A stretch of 64,000 nucleotides of DNA, taken from contig NC_019689.1 in assembly GCF_000317025.1 (NCBI RefSeq), positions 1 to 64,000 on the forward strand, read 5' to 3'. Under the pieces are notes generated by a model. That model did no database searches. It had not been told where the DNA came from and saw only the letters and a program-made list of their open reading frames with translations. How positions within the stretch are numbered: position 1 is the first letter of the stretch; every line of letters starts with the position of its first letter. A program made the position numbers and the translations under genes. Positions 56,002 through 64,000 of the stretch are shown here, piece after piece. The stretch is from Pleurocapsa sp. PCC 7327 (lineage in GTDB: Bacteria; Cyanobacteriota; Cyanobacteriia; Cyanobacteriales; Microcystaceae).

Positions 56002-56123
56002 GGTTGAGAAGCGGTTAGATTGCGATCGATTCGTATTAGAGTCCAGTTCTCCATTATAAATTTTTACAATCCCACTTGTGGAACTTCGCTAGCCAAGCAA
56101 CCGATTAAGGATCGAGTAAACTA

Positions 56124-57156
56124 CAGCGATATGCAGACAAGTTAAGTACAGTAGCAGCAATGAGTAAACCAATTATGAACATCCTTTAAAGTAATAAGTT
56201 GTAATCCGTCTCGAATAGCCTCATGAAGTGTTTCACTAGTTCGAGCCTCGATAGAGCGAAGATGTGATTTAAGTTTAGACCACAGATTTTCAATCGGATT
56301 AAAGTCAGGTGAATAGGGAGCAAGATAGACAACTTTAGCTCCGACTGAGGCGATCGCCTCGGTAACTCCTTGAACTTTATGTGCTGGTAAATTATCCATG
56401 ACAACTACTGCTCCGGGCCACAAAGAAGGCACCAAGATTTCTTCAACAAACCACAAAAAAGTATCTCCGTTATTTCCACCATCGAAACTTAGACCAGTTA
56501 AGAAACCGTCTTTGAGAGTCATCGCTCCGATGATAGAAACGTTTTTTCCTCTTTTAAGAGGGCGTTTACTCTAAGCACGATTTCCTTTCATGGCACGAGC
56601 ATAAAAGCTGACCATGGCTAAATTCACTCCGGTTTCATCAAGAAACACCAAATCTTTAACGGCGACATCTTTAATTTCATTCCAGTAATGACATCGTTGA
56701 AGTTGTTTCTCCTGGGTATAAGCTTCTGTTGCCTTGAGAGTTTTTTTTTCGAGTCAAATTCAACTTTTTAATTCCACGGCTAATCGTAGAGTTACTAACT
56801 TGGAGCTTTGTTTGAGCTTCAAGTCTTTGAGCTAACTCAGATAAGGTAGCATCATTATCCTCTTCAACCAGAGTTGTTAACACTTCAAGGTGTTGAGGTT
56901 GCAGGAGAGGTTGATTTCCGCCACTGTAAGACTTAGGCTCAATTTTGCCTTCAGAGTAAAAACGCTTTAACAGTCTTCTAACACAATCTGGGCTTACTTT
57001 GAAGCGTTTGGCTAACTGGCGAATTGAACCTTCTTGGTTTTCGTAAGCCATCACAATTTTTTGACGCAAGTCTAGAGAGTAAGGCTTCATTAAAAATATT
57101 ATCTATCTTAACTATTTAGTACAAATGATTGTACTTATTTTATCTGCACACTGCTG
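56124..57156 (-). mobile_element. IS630-family insertion sequence
   Basis: The element is 1033 bp long and flanked by TA on both sides (56122-56123 and 57157-57158), the target duplication of the IS630/Tc1 group. The inverted ends match with a few mismatches: CAGCGATATGCAGACAAG at the left, and CAGCAGTGTGCAGATAAA at the right read inward, both followed by TAAGTACA. It carries one transposase gene on the minus strand, read in two frames. It inserted 15 bp beyond the stop codon of the PLP decarboxylase gene. Confidence 0.88.
56142..57090 (-). pseudogene. IS630 transposase, split in two frames
   Basis: The N-terminal part (57090-56677) starts MKPYSLDLRQKIVMAYENQE and has a helix-turn-helix (IRQLAKRFKVSPDCVRRLLK). 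The reading frame changes at a run of nine A on the minus strand (plus strand T, 56741-56749); skipping one A continues into LVFLDETGVNLAMVSFYARA, with the first catalytic Asp. That frame then meets TAG (GNRA-stop-SKRPL) at about 56572. The remainder (56522-56142) has VVVMDNLPAHK and YSPDFNPIENLWSKLK, the second Asp and the Glu. The A run could be a programmed slip, as known in IS elements, but the TAG means this copy is probably inactive. Confidence 0.8.
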
Positions 57157-57171
57157 TAGGTATGCCCCTAA

Positions 57172-58659
57172 CTACTTGCTAATAACCCGTAACGTCTGCA
57201 AGCTAGCATCCGCACAACCGCTAACGAACCCGCCAGCGCCAACAATCCTTTGTAAAGACGCGATCGCGTCTTCTGTAATCGCTTCTCCGGGCAACAAGAT
57301 CGGAATTCCCGGCGGATAGGGACAAATCGTTTCCGCACTAATGCGACCAATCGCTTGAGAAATGGGTATGGTTTCGGTAGGAGAAAAGAAAGCAGCGCGG
57401 GGGGATAATACAGGCATGGAGTTTGGGGAAGGAGGGAATTTTGGCAAGCTTTGTCCCTCAATCTTTCCCGTGCCCTCGCTTCTATATTTGTCAGATAAAT
57501 GCTTGAATGCATCGACCAAGCGATCGCTATCTTCGGCTGTATTTCCCAAAGTAATAATAAAAGTAAGATGTTGTAGGGTTGGCAGTTCGGCAGTAACTCC
57601 TAATTGCTCGTAGAAGATTTCGTCAGCCGCAAATCCATCGATCCCCAAGGCAGAGACGGTAACTGTCAGGCGGGTGGGATCGAGGGCGTAAAAACCCGGC
57701 GTTTTCGTTGGTTTTGGCTGTAGAACAGATAATCCAGGAATTTGCCCAATACGCGATCGCGCTTCGTCAGCTAGCCGAATGGTGCGTTCCAGCAAAGCTT
57801 TACCTTGGGTTGCCATTTGTTGTCTGGCGGCATCTAAAGAAGCTAAGAGCAGATTGCTGGGGCTGCTGGACTGTAGAAGTTGTAGCGCTTGGCTGACTCT
57901 CCCCGGATCGATGCGCGAACCTTTGAGATGCAACATCGATGCCTGAGTCATGGCAGATAGGGTTTTGTGAGTCGATTGTACCGCCAAATCTGCCCCCGCT
58001 GCTAGCGCCGCGGTAGGTAGGGCTGGATGGAAGGCAAAATGAGCGCCATGGGCTTCGTCAACCAGTAGAGGAATGCCGTAATTATGAACTTGTCGAGCGA
58101 TCGCGGCGATATCTCCACAAATGCCTTGATAAGTTGGAGAGACTATCATCACCGCTTTAGCATCCGCATGTTGTTCTAGCGCCTCGGCAATCGTTTCGGG
58201 CGCGACGTTGTGGGTTAAATCCACAACCGGATCGTATTCTGGCACGACAAAGACGGGATGAGCGCCAGAAACAATTAGTCCCGCGATCGCAGATTGATGG
58301 ATATTGCGCGGCAGAATAATCTTATCTCCTGGGGCGCAGGTTGCCACGATCGCTGCCATTACGCCACAGGTTGAGCCGTTGACTAAAAACCAAGTACGAT
58401 CGGCTCCAAAGGCTTCTGCTGCCAGATTTTGGGCTTTCGCGATCGCGCCGTCGGGTGCAAATAAACTCAGTCCCGGCAAGTCTGGTAAGTCCGATTGAAA
58501 GATTTGGCGACCAAACAGCTCGGCAATCCTATCTGACGTTCCTCGACCTCGCTTGTGTCCGGGCGTGTAGAAGGAGACAGTCGGGTATTGAACTTCAACC
58601 CGTAAAGCATCGAGCAGTGGCGTAGCGAGCTGCGGGTTGGCAGCGGGATCTAATACCAT
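57172..58659 (-). CDS. Orn/Lys/Arg decarboxylase-type PLP enzyme
   Basis: This 495-residue fold-I PLP protein of the Orn/Lys/Arg decarboxylase family makes a diamine or agmatine from a basic amino acid. Motifs are VSFYTPGHKRGRGTS, FLVNGSTCGVMAAI, LLVDEAHGAHFAFHPALP (PLP Asp and His) and AVQSTHKTLSAMTQASMLH (Schiff-base Lys). The C-terminal domain ends KTICPYPPGIPILLPGE-like, here ETICPYPPGIPILLPGEAI. The start ATG 58659 gives MVLDPAANPQLATP. Substrate specificity cannot be read by eye. The IS630 element lies just after its stop. Confidence 0.88.
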   Translation of the reverse strand: MVLDPAANPQLATPLLDALRVEVQYPTVSFYTPGHKRGRGTSDRIAELFGRQIFQSDLPDLPGLSLFAPDGAIAKAQNLAAEAFGADRTWFLVNGSTCGVMAAIVATCAPGDKIILPRNIHQSAIAGLIVSGAHPVFVVPEYDPVVDLTHNVAPETIAEALEQHADAKAVMIVSPTYQGICGDIAAIARQVHNYGIPLLVDEAHGAHFAFHPALPTAALAAGADLAVQSTHKTLSAMTQASMLHLKGSRIDPGRVSQALQLLQSSSPSNLLLASLDAARQQMATQGKALLERTIRLADEARSRIGQIPGLSVLQPKPTKTPGFYALDPTRLTVTVSALGIDGFAADEIFYEQLGVTAELPTLQHLTFIITLGNTAEDSDRLVDAFKHLSDKYRSEGTGKIEGQSLPKFPPSPNSMPVLSPRAAFFSPTETIPISQAIGRISAETICPYPPGIPILLPGEAITEDAIASLQRIVGAGGFVSGCADASLQTLRVISK

Positions 58660-58798
58660 TTCTAAAAAAGAACGCTACAGATGCTCGAAGAAAAAAGCCT
58701 TACACACAGAGCTGCTGAGTAATTGAGAACTGATAATTACAAGTTGCGAATTAGTATAACATTATTTTAGATTCTGGATTTTGCTAGCCGTTGAACTC

Positions 58799-59482
58799 TT
58801 ATACGATCGTACCATCTGGTAAGGTGGCTCCTTGGAGGTTAGCTTCCCGAAGACTTTCCTCGCTAGCATTAGCACCATACAAATTAGCTTGGCTCAAGTC
58901 GGCTTCGGCAAGACTGGCACCGCATAAATTGGCTCCTGCTAGCGTGGCTTTGTGCAGGTTGGTTTTGGATAAGTTCGCACCAGCTAGATTGGCTCCTCTT
59001 AAATTAGCGCCGCTTAGGTTAGCCTCAACCAAACTTGCGTTACTTAAGTTAGCCCCTGCTAGATTGGCTTCCATCAGAGTAGCACTCAAAACCGCTCCGC
59101 TCAGATTAGCACCTTTAAGGGATGCCTCGCTTAAATTAGCGCCACTGAGATTAGCACCGCTCAAATTGCTGCCATTCAACGTAATTTTCGCCAAGTTAGC
59201 TTCAGCTAGTTTGGCCCCGCCGAGATTGGCTCCGATGATATCGGCATGACTGAAGTTAGCGCCGATCGAATTAGCTCCGCTCAGGTTAGCACCAATCAAG
59301 TTAGCTTCGCTCAAATCTGCTGCTACTAGATCTGCTCCGCTGAGATTAGCTCCAACTAAGTTGGCACCTTTTAGATTAATTCCGCTCAGTTTGGCGCGAT
59401 AGAGGCATGTTCCCGTGAGATCGACTCCCTCAAAATTTCTTTCTCCGGCTGCATATTGCTTCAATAGGTTATCGACATTCAT
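58799..59482 (-). CDS. Pentapeptide-repeat protein
   Basis: The 227-residue protein starts MNVDNLLKQYAAGERNFEGV and then consists of about 37 pentapeptides of A(N/D)LSGA type, forming a right-handed quadrilateral beta-helix. It ends ATLPDGTIV. No membrane segment is visible. Function is unknown. It lies 12 bp after a similar gene (59495-60019) with the same N-terminal cap, clearly a tandem duplication. Confidence 0.9.
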   Translation of the reverse strand: MNVDNLLKQYAAGERNFEGVDLTGTCLYRAKLSGINLKGANLVGANLSGADLVAADLSEANLIGANLSGANSIGANFSHADIIGANLGGAKLAEANLAKITLNGSNLSGANLSGANLSEASLKGANLSGAVLSATLMEANLAGANLSNASLVEANLSGANLRGANLAGANLSKTNLHKATLAGANLCGASLAEADLSQANLYGANASEESLREANLQGATLPDGTIV

Positions 59483-59494
59483 TTTTTTAACTTG

Positions 59495-60019
59495 TTACCA
59501 ATGAATCGTACCATCGGGCATAATCGTTCTTTCGAGGTTGGCTCCGCGCAGGTTGGTGCGACTGAGATCGGCATTCCTGAGATCGGCTCCTCGCAAGTCG
59601 GCACCGTAGAGATTTGCTCCTTGCAGATTGGCTCCTCGTAGATTGGATTCTGCTAGGTTTACTCCTGCGAGAATTGCCCCTCGCAGCTTCGCACCCGACA
59701 GGTTGGCTTTTTGCAAAACGGCACCTGTCAGGACAGCTTCGCTCAAGTTAGCTCCGCTTAGGTTAGCTTCCTTGAGGTCGGCTCCGCTCAAATTTGCTAC
59801 GATCAGACAAGCTTCTCGGAGATCGGCTCGATCTAGGCTGGCTACTACCAGAAATGCACCGCTCAAGTTAGCGCCTCTTAATAGTGCCCCAGACAGATTG
59901 GCTCGAATGAGATTGGCTCCGCTGAGTTTTGCCTGCGCTAGATCGACTCCGTGTAAATCTATTCTGCTAAAATCCCGTTCCCCAGCAGCATATCGTGTCA
60001 GTAGCTTATTGCCATTCAT
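59495..60019 (-). CDS. Pentapeptide-repeat protein (tandem paralogue)
   Basis: This 174-residue protein starts MNGNKLLTRYAAGERDFSRI, has about 27 A(N/D)LxxA pentapeptides and ends RTIMPDGTIHW. It shares start, (Y-A-A-G-E-R-(N/D)-F) cap and PDGTI end with the gene 12 bp downstream. Both probably come from one transcript. Confidence 0.9.
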   Translation of the reverse strand: MNGNKLLTRYAAGERDFSRIDLHGVDLAQAKLSGANLIRANLSGALLRGANLSGAFLVVASLDRADLREACLIVANLSGADLKEANLSGANLSEAVLTGAVLQKANLSGAKLRGAILAGVNLAESNLRGANLQGANLYGADLRGADLRNADLSRTNLRGANLERTIMPDGTIHW

Positions 60020-60895
60020 ACTCGGCAGTTAGTCGTATTAGGTAGTCGTGAGTTGTTCGGGGAGCAGGACAAAATTCCAACACCCCAATTTATTTAAAAG
60101 GGCTAGTACTTTCTGACTATTAATCTTTGCGTCTTGATTTCTTAAAGTTTTTAGCTCGTTCATAACAGGTTGGTCAGTTGGTTCGAATCTCTAACTTAAA
60201 TAAGTTATTAATCAATTGCGATTAACAGGTTTTTGATGTTTATACTTGATTCGACTTTCAATTCTAGTTTCGATTGTCGATCGCCCAAACCATTTTTAAA
60301 ACCACCACTAACTTTTTTGAGAAGTTCGCACGCCTGGATGATTGACTTAAAGAAATGAAGTAAAGAATATGGTTTTCTTCAAGAATTTCTAGTTTTTACT
60401 CCTATCTCTATTCTAGTTATCAATTCATCTCTAAATGTTCCCGAAAATTGTTGTTGGCTTTTTTACTTAACTGAATAAATTTATAACAACAATTTTTAGC
60501 GATGACAAGAAAAATTTTCTTTTCTACCTTAAAAAATTTTACGTCCCTGTCATCGTCAACGATCGCGGTATACTTGCGGGGATTTTATCTAGGTACTTTT
60601 ACTGTAGCTTAAGGTGAAGATAGATAGGCAAAAAAAGTCACTAAAATCAACATTTTTGAGCTGGCTAGGAATCACGCCAAGGGTTTTTATTTTCGGAAAT
60701 TTGTTCGTTACTGGCAATAGCAATCCTCAATGAGTTATGTCAATGAAACTGCGATCGCTAAGCTTCAACGATTTCGGTTAGAAACCAATCTGTCAAGAAC
60801 TAAAACCTTGCTAGTTCTCGTTTTCTTCACAATGCTGTAGTATTCTCGCACTGGGCAATAGACGTTCGCGATCGCGTTTAAGCAGAGCATAAGCC
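60020..60895. other. Non-coding A+T-rich gap
   Basis: No gene is supported in these 876 bp. The region is A+T-rich with short runs (TTTTTACTCC, AAAATTTTACG) and no long palindrome that I can see. It should include the promoter of the pentapeptide pair. Confidence 0.5.
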
Positions 60896-61039
60896 ATGGC
60901 AGACCTTAATGGTACGATGATGCAGTATTTCCATTGGTACATGACCGATAATGGAACCCTTTGGGATAAGGCAAAAGACAGAGCCAAGAAATTAGCCGAT
61001 GTAAGTTTCACGGCGATGTAGCTACCACCAGCCTATAAG
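60896..61039 (+). pseudogene. N-terminal remnant of a GH13 alpha-amylase gene
   Basis: From ATG 60896 the frame reads MADLNGTMMQYFHWYMTDNG, then TLWDKAKDRAKKLADVSFTA, M, a TAG stop (61019) and LPPAYK. Cytoplasmic alpha-amylases begin with the same pattern (NGT.MQYFHWY...G.LW ... A..L...GFTALWLPPAYKG), so the stop stands for the Trp of ALWLPP, a single-base change from TGG. Nothing of the remaining enzyme follows; a MITE-like element starts at 61096. Confidence 0.75.
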
Positions 61040-61095
61040 AGAATTAGCGGTCAGAGAGACGTTTTTCAGACAAAATCCGGCTGAACGTTGGTAAA

Positions 61096-61287
61096 CTTAT
61101 ATTTTGCACCAGAATCAGCAAACATTAAAATCTCGCCAAGAAATCAATTTCTTGGCTAACAGCATAAGTCCATTAAAATGGACTGAAGTCTTATCTAGTA
61201 ATCATTAAGTTTTATAGGCGAGGACTTTCGCAATAGAGCAAAGGAATTCATTTCCTTGTGGGATAAAGCGTAGGTGTAAGATCTGAG
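61096..61287 (+). mobile_element. Diverged MITE, copy 3
   Basis: The right end reads GGTGTAAGATCTGAG (61273-61287), a one-base variant of the copy 1 right end. The left end is weak (TTTTGCACCAGAATCA against CTTGCACCATTCTCA in copy 1). It has hairpins CAAGAAAT-CA-ATTTCTTG and AGTCCATT-AAAATGGACT in the same relative places as copy 1. It sits directly behind the amylase remnant. Confidence 0.5.
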
Positions 61288-61365
61288 TAAAGACGCAATC
61301 TATAATGCGATCGCGCTAAGCTTTGACTACATCCTTTTGTATTACCGAAAAGTTGCTTGAAGTCG

Positions 61366-62985
61366 CTACAATCCTAAAATTTCTCTCAATCGCTCTCGAT
61401 CTGCTGGTTTGATTTCAAAACGCTTGTGTTCGATATCCCTCACCCAACTCTGGCTTTTGCCCATCATCTTTGCCAAACGCCTTTGGCTCCAGCCTTTATT
61501 GTTGCGAGCGGCTATCACTGCTTCTCCAGTTAGTTCGGGCTGTATTTTGCGCTTCGCTTTTTCTGTGACAGTTTCTTTTTTTTGAGCTTCAAACTCAGCT
61601 ATCCCCCGCGCAAATTCCGTCGGCAATTCAAACTTGAGAATGTAAGCATTCATCAGCCGTTCCCATTTTCGGCGAGGGGCAGGATCGGTGATTCGCCTAC
61701 TTTTGCTAGCATCATCGATCCAAAAGTCGAGATCGGCTTCGCTATCTTCGGGAATATCGAGTAATTTAGCCCAAAGTGGCTGAATTTCTGAGGCATAGGT
61801 CACCGGATCGAAAACGGGTTTAAAACCGCACTCGTATAAGACTTCTAAATCGTTTTCAAAAGTTTGTATCCGCTGCGTGCGGCGATCGCGTTTTCTATTG
61901 GTTCGCGCAATTGGCTCCTCGCCATAGCCAACTTTCATTAGGGTTGAAACAGCGATCGCTTCTTCTGGTTCCTGCTGAAGTTTAAATAGCAGCCAGAGCA
62001 TCATGCGAGCCGCTCCTTGGTGCTTCTGCCAAAGGCTCATGACTTTTTCCAAGAGCGATTTAGGTAGGATGGCAGATTGATAAAAGGCAGTCTTTTCTTG
62101 TGCTCCTTGGGGATTGAGGAAATATTTCGCCCACTGACCTGCCCTAATCCTAAACCGAAGCCCGATGACGTGTTTGTTGCCAAAGGAATCTTCTTGAAAG
62201 CGGTGTTCGATGCTCAGTAGGTGCCAGAGTCGGCTTTCTTCTACTGTAAAGGCTCTGAGGCGCTCCTGTTGGGGAAAGCGAATAGAAGCGAGCAGTTGGC
62301 AGGGTTGCCGAGCTAGAAATTTAATTAGGGCTAGTTTGTCGTGTCTGGATAGGTCTTTACGTTCGTCTAATCTTAAATAAGCTTCAATCTGTCCGTCGTC
62401 AATGACGAATGCTTCTTCCCAAGGACGTTCCAAAGTCGTCGCACAAGCAGCATAGATGAGGTGCATGCAAGCAGCTCTCAGATTAAATAGTTCGATCGCT
62501 CGCCAAGCTGCATCGCCGCTAAGGGAATTGGGACATTCGCCTTCTAAATTTTCGGCAAGGCGGAAGCGGATCTTTCCCTTGCCATACCGAAATTGCTGGC
62601 TGTAGGAAACTTTTCCATCCGGTTCGGTTAGCCAAGGAAGCAAACTCGATTGAGCTAGGAGATTGCAAGCTTCCCAAACGATCCTTGCTGCCGCGATCGC
62701 AGTTGTCTTTCCATCTAAAAATAGTTCTGGGTTAGCGAGGCTTTCTTTGTCCGACCAGCGACATTTTTTCCTCTTAATTTTAAAGGACGGATCGATTTCT
62801 AAGGGAACCGGATGGAGAGTCGGACATAGCACTACGCATAGCGGATCGGGATAATATTCCAGACAGTTATTGCAGAGATAGGGATCGATTTGATAGAGAT
62901 TTTCTCTTCTCGCGATCGCTTCTGTCGGACATCGAGGACGGCAAGCATCGCAGGCGATACACTCAGTCACGATTGTATAGGTCAT
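61366..62985 (-). CDS. CnfR/PatB-like ferredoxin-HTH regulator
   Basis: The 539-residue protein has an N-terminal ferredoxin domain with CIACDACRPRCP and a second Cys group (CNNCLEYYPDPLCVVLCP), enough for two 4Fe-4S clusters. At the C-terminus is an XRE-type helix-turn-helix (GWSQRRLAKMMGKSQSWVRD). The order and length fit CnfR (PatB), which activates nitrogen-fixation genes under low oxygen in cyanobacteria. The middle 350 residues have no motif I recognise. No nif gene is in the window, so its targets here are unknown and another role of the same architecture is possible. Confidence 0.6.
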   Translation of the reverse strand: MTYTIVTECIACDACRPRCPTEAIARRENLYQIDPYLCNNCLEYYPDPLCVVLCPTLHPVPLEIDPSFKIKRKKCRWSDKESLANPELFLDGKTTAIAAARIVWEACNLLAQSSLLPWLTEPDGKVSYSQQFRYGKGKIRFRLAENLEGECPNSLSGDAAWRAIELFNLRAACMHLIYAACATTLERPWEEAFVIDDGQIEAYLRLDERKDLSRHDKLALIKFLARQPCQLLASIRFPQQERLRAFTVEESRLWHLLSIEHRFQEDSFGNKHVIGLRFRIRAGQWAKYFLNPQGAQEKTAFYQSAILPKSLLEKVMSLWQKHQGAARMMLWLLFKLQQEPEEAIAVSTLMKVGYGEEPIARTNRKRDRRTQRIQTFENDLEVLYECGFKPVFDPVTYASEIQPLWAKLLDIPEDSEADLDFWIDDASKSRRITDPAPRRKWERLMNAYILKFELPTEFARGIAEFEAQKKETVTEKAKRKIQPELTGEAVIAARNNKGWSQRRLAKMMGKSQSWVRDIEHKRFEIKPADRERLREILGL

Positions 62986-63157
62986 TGCGTTACCCAGAGT
63001 TCGTTATTTGCCGATCGCTAAGCTGGCAAATATCTGGGTTTGATGAGCAATCTTAATTGCTTCATCTCAACTCAGGTTACTTTCAGTATGCTATGAAACT
63101 GTCTAGATTTCTGTTCGTAGCAAGCACTACGAAGAAAAATTCCTCAAAAAATTGGAG

Positions 63158-64000
63158 TTAGGAAGCCACCGTTTCCGTTTGGGGAGATTCGGGAAACAAA
63201 CGCGCTAGCGCACCTTTGACGAAACCTTGTAGAAGTGCGCCCCGTTGATTTTGCTCGAATACCTGTTTGAGCTTTTGTGCCAATTTTTCTGGATTCAAAC
63301 CGTCTCCTGAAGCGATACCGATTTCTTGTTCTTGGAAATATTCGATCAGACTTAACCCTGCCAGGCGAGTCAGATAGGCGGCACTAACTCCCTGTACCGC
63401 ACCGCCGGCAACGTAGGTTATGGCATTACTTTTCAGTAAGCTGCCGATCGTTTGGGTAGACAGTTCGACTAATCCTAACTGCACCATCAGCTTGCCAATC
63501 GTGCCAGAAGCCGCTTGTGCTTGGGAGAGAGAGAATTTTTGCTGGTAGATGTCGCTCAAATCGACTAGCATTTGAGCGTTAATCGCAGCCGTTGCTAATA
63601 AATCGAGGGCAGCAACGGGGTTGGCAAAGGCGGCAGCAGCAGCAATCCACTGATATTGTTCGATGACTGGAATGGCGCGATCGCATCTGACTTCATTGAG
63701 AATTGTTTTGACTTGTTGCTTTAACTCTATTGCTTCTCGCCAAGTCGTTCCCCAGATCAGTTGTTCTCTTTGTTGGATCAGAATTTGCTTGAGGCGATCG
63801 CGCAACGCGCCGATTTCTGCTGGCGGGTTTTCCATCCATTCTTGCACGGAACCATCGTCTCGATGTTGTCTAACTTTCACTGGGTTGGGAGCGGCAGCGA
63901 TCGCGATAACATTTTCCAGGGGGAGAATCTCTCTGACTCGCTGCTGCAATTGTTGTAAGATTTCTTCCCGTTCGTGGGGAAGGTATTGGTCTTGTTTGTT
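63158..64000 (-). CDS. GTPase with DUF697-like C-terminal domain, 5' part missing
   Basis: The frame is open to the right edge of the window, so the start lies beyond 64000. The first visible codons read NKQDQYLPHEREEILQQLQQ, and NKQD is the G4 motif of a P-loop GTPase. The remaining part has helices and a hydrophobic segment (YQWIAAAAAFANPVAALDLLATAAINAQM, split) of the DUF697 type seen in YcjF-like and cyanobacterial Era-like GTPases. It ends at 63158. Confidence 0.75.
   Translation of the reverse strand, partial: NKQDQYLPHEREEILQQLQQRVREILPLENVIAIAAAPNPVKVRQHRDDGSVQEWMENPPAEIGALRDRLKQILIQQREQLIWGTTWREAIELKQQVKTILNEVRCDRAIPVIEQYQWIAAAAAFANPVAALDLLATAAINAQMLVDLSDIYQQKFSLSQAQAASGTIGKLMVQLGLVELSTQTIGSLLKSNAITYVAGGAVQGVSAAYLTRLAGLSLIEYFQEQEIGIASGDGLNPEKLAQKLKQVFEQNQRGALLQGFVKGALARLFPESPQTETVAS

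Noticed and set aside
58791-60032. Long open frames on the plus strand across the pentapeptide genes
   Set aside because: They are Leu/Ala/Pro-rich mirror images of the GC-biased pentapeptide repeats on the minus strand and have no motif of their own. The same applies to 2197-2421.
60170-60200. tRNA T-arm-like GGTTCGAATCTC
   Set aside because: No acceptor, D or anticodon arm can be formed around it.
1-64000. CRISPR array or phage genes
   Set aside because: No evenly spaced direct repeats with spacers and no structural, integrase or lysis genes were found.

Overview
The window is cyanobacterial chromosome. It carries photosystem II psbU, chlorophyll synthase chlG, the cytochrome b6f-associated petP and hydrogenase diaphorase hoxU, and the palindrome GCGATCGC (HIP1) recurs throughout. 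It starts at the replication origin: dnaA (104-1462), then a decayed pentapeptide-repeat membrane-protein gene, then three DnaA boxes (2495-2533) directly upstream of dnaN. All assignments come from reading the sequence; no database was searched.

Layout. 0-11.4 kb: dnaA, dnaN, trmB, a GH116 glycosidase, a DinG-like protein that has lost its helicase motifs, a VTE6-type prenyl-phosphate kinase, cysC, tRNA-Ala(UGC) and trhO. 11.5-20 kb: an iron pair (FTR1 permease and a ferritin-like protein), an ECF cobalt/nickel transporter (cbiM, PDGLE protein, cbiQ, then cbiO after a 750-bp gap), a methyltransferase, a DUF3445 haem protein, a PfkB sugar kinase and a GNAT acetyltransferase. 20-26 kb: hoxU with a CBS-domain gene, a tnpB fragment, a 169-bp MITE, a 996-residue HAD-plus-kinase fusion and a beta-helix pseudogene. 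26-45 kb: comM, a DUF6683-like gene, then a polysaccharide region on the minus strand made of glycosyltransferases, an O-antigen-ligase-like protein and a Wzm/Wzt exporter with very large multidomain transferases; pheT and an interrupted MITE lie within it. 45-56 kb: petP, get3d-like, chlG, phoD, psbU, a 1-Cys peroxiredoxin, two more glycosyltransferases, ispD, a small repeat protein and miaB. 56-64 kb: an IS630 element, a PLP decarboxylase, two pentapeptide proteins, an amylase fragment beside a third MITE copy, a CnfR/PatB-like ferredoxin-HTH regulator and the 3' part of a GTPase gene.

The most notable observation is at 34732-35534. A MITE there is interrupted by exactly 634 bp. Removing them leaves 35 + 134 = 169 bp, the same length and split as the intact copy at 21779-21947. 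The insert begins with TTAGGC, carries one promoterless membrane-protein gene (internally deleted) and ends in an imperfect palindrome bounded by GCCTAAC and a terminal G. This is the anatomy of an integron gene cassette with its attC site, inserted at a G^TT secondary site on the loop side of a perfect hairpin in the MITE. No integron integrase is visible in the window.

Other points of interest are the HAD/kinase fusion with a duplicated cap domain, the motif-less DinG relative, a lone hoxU, a CnfR-like regulator with no nif genes nearby, a Get3-like ATPase with Arg in place of the P-loop Lys, and several gene remnants that can still be identified.
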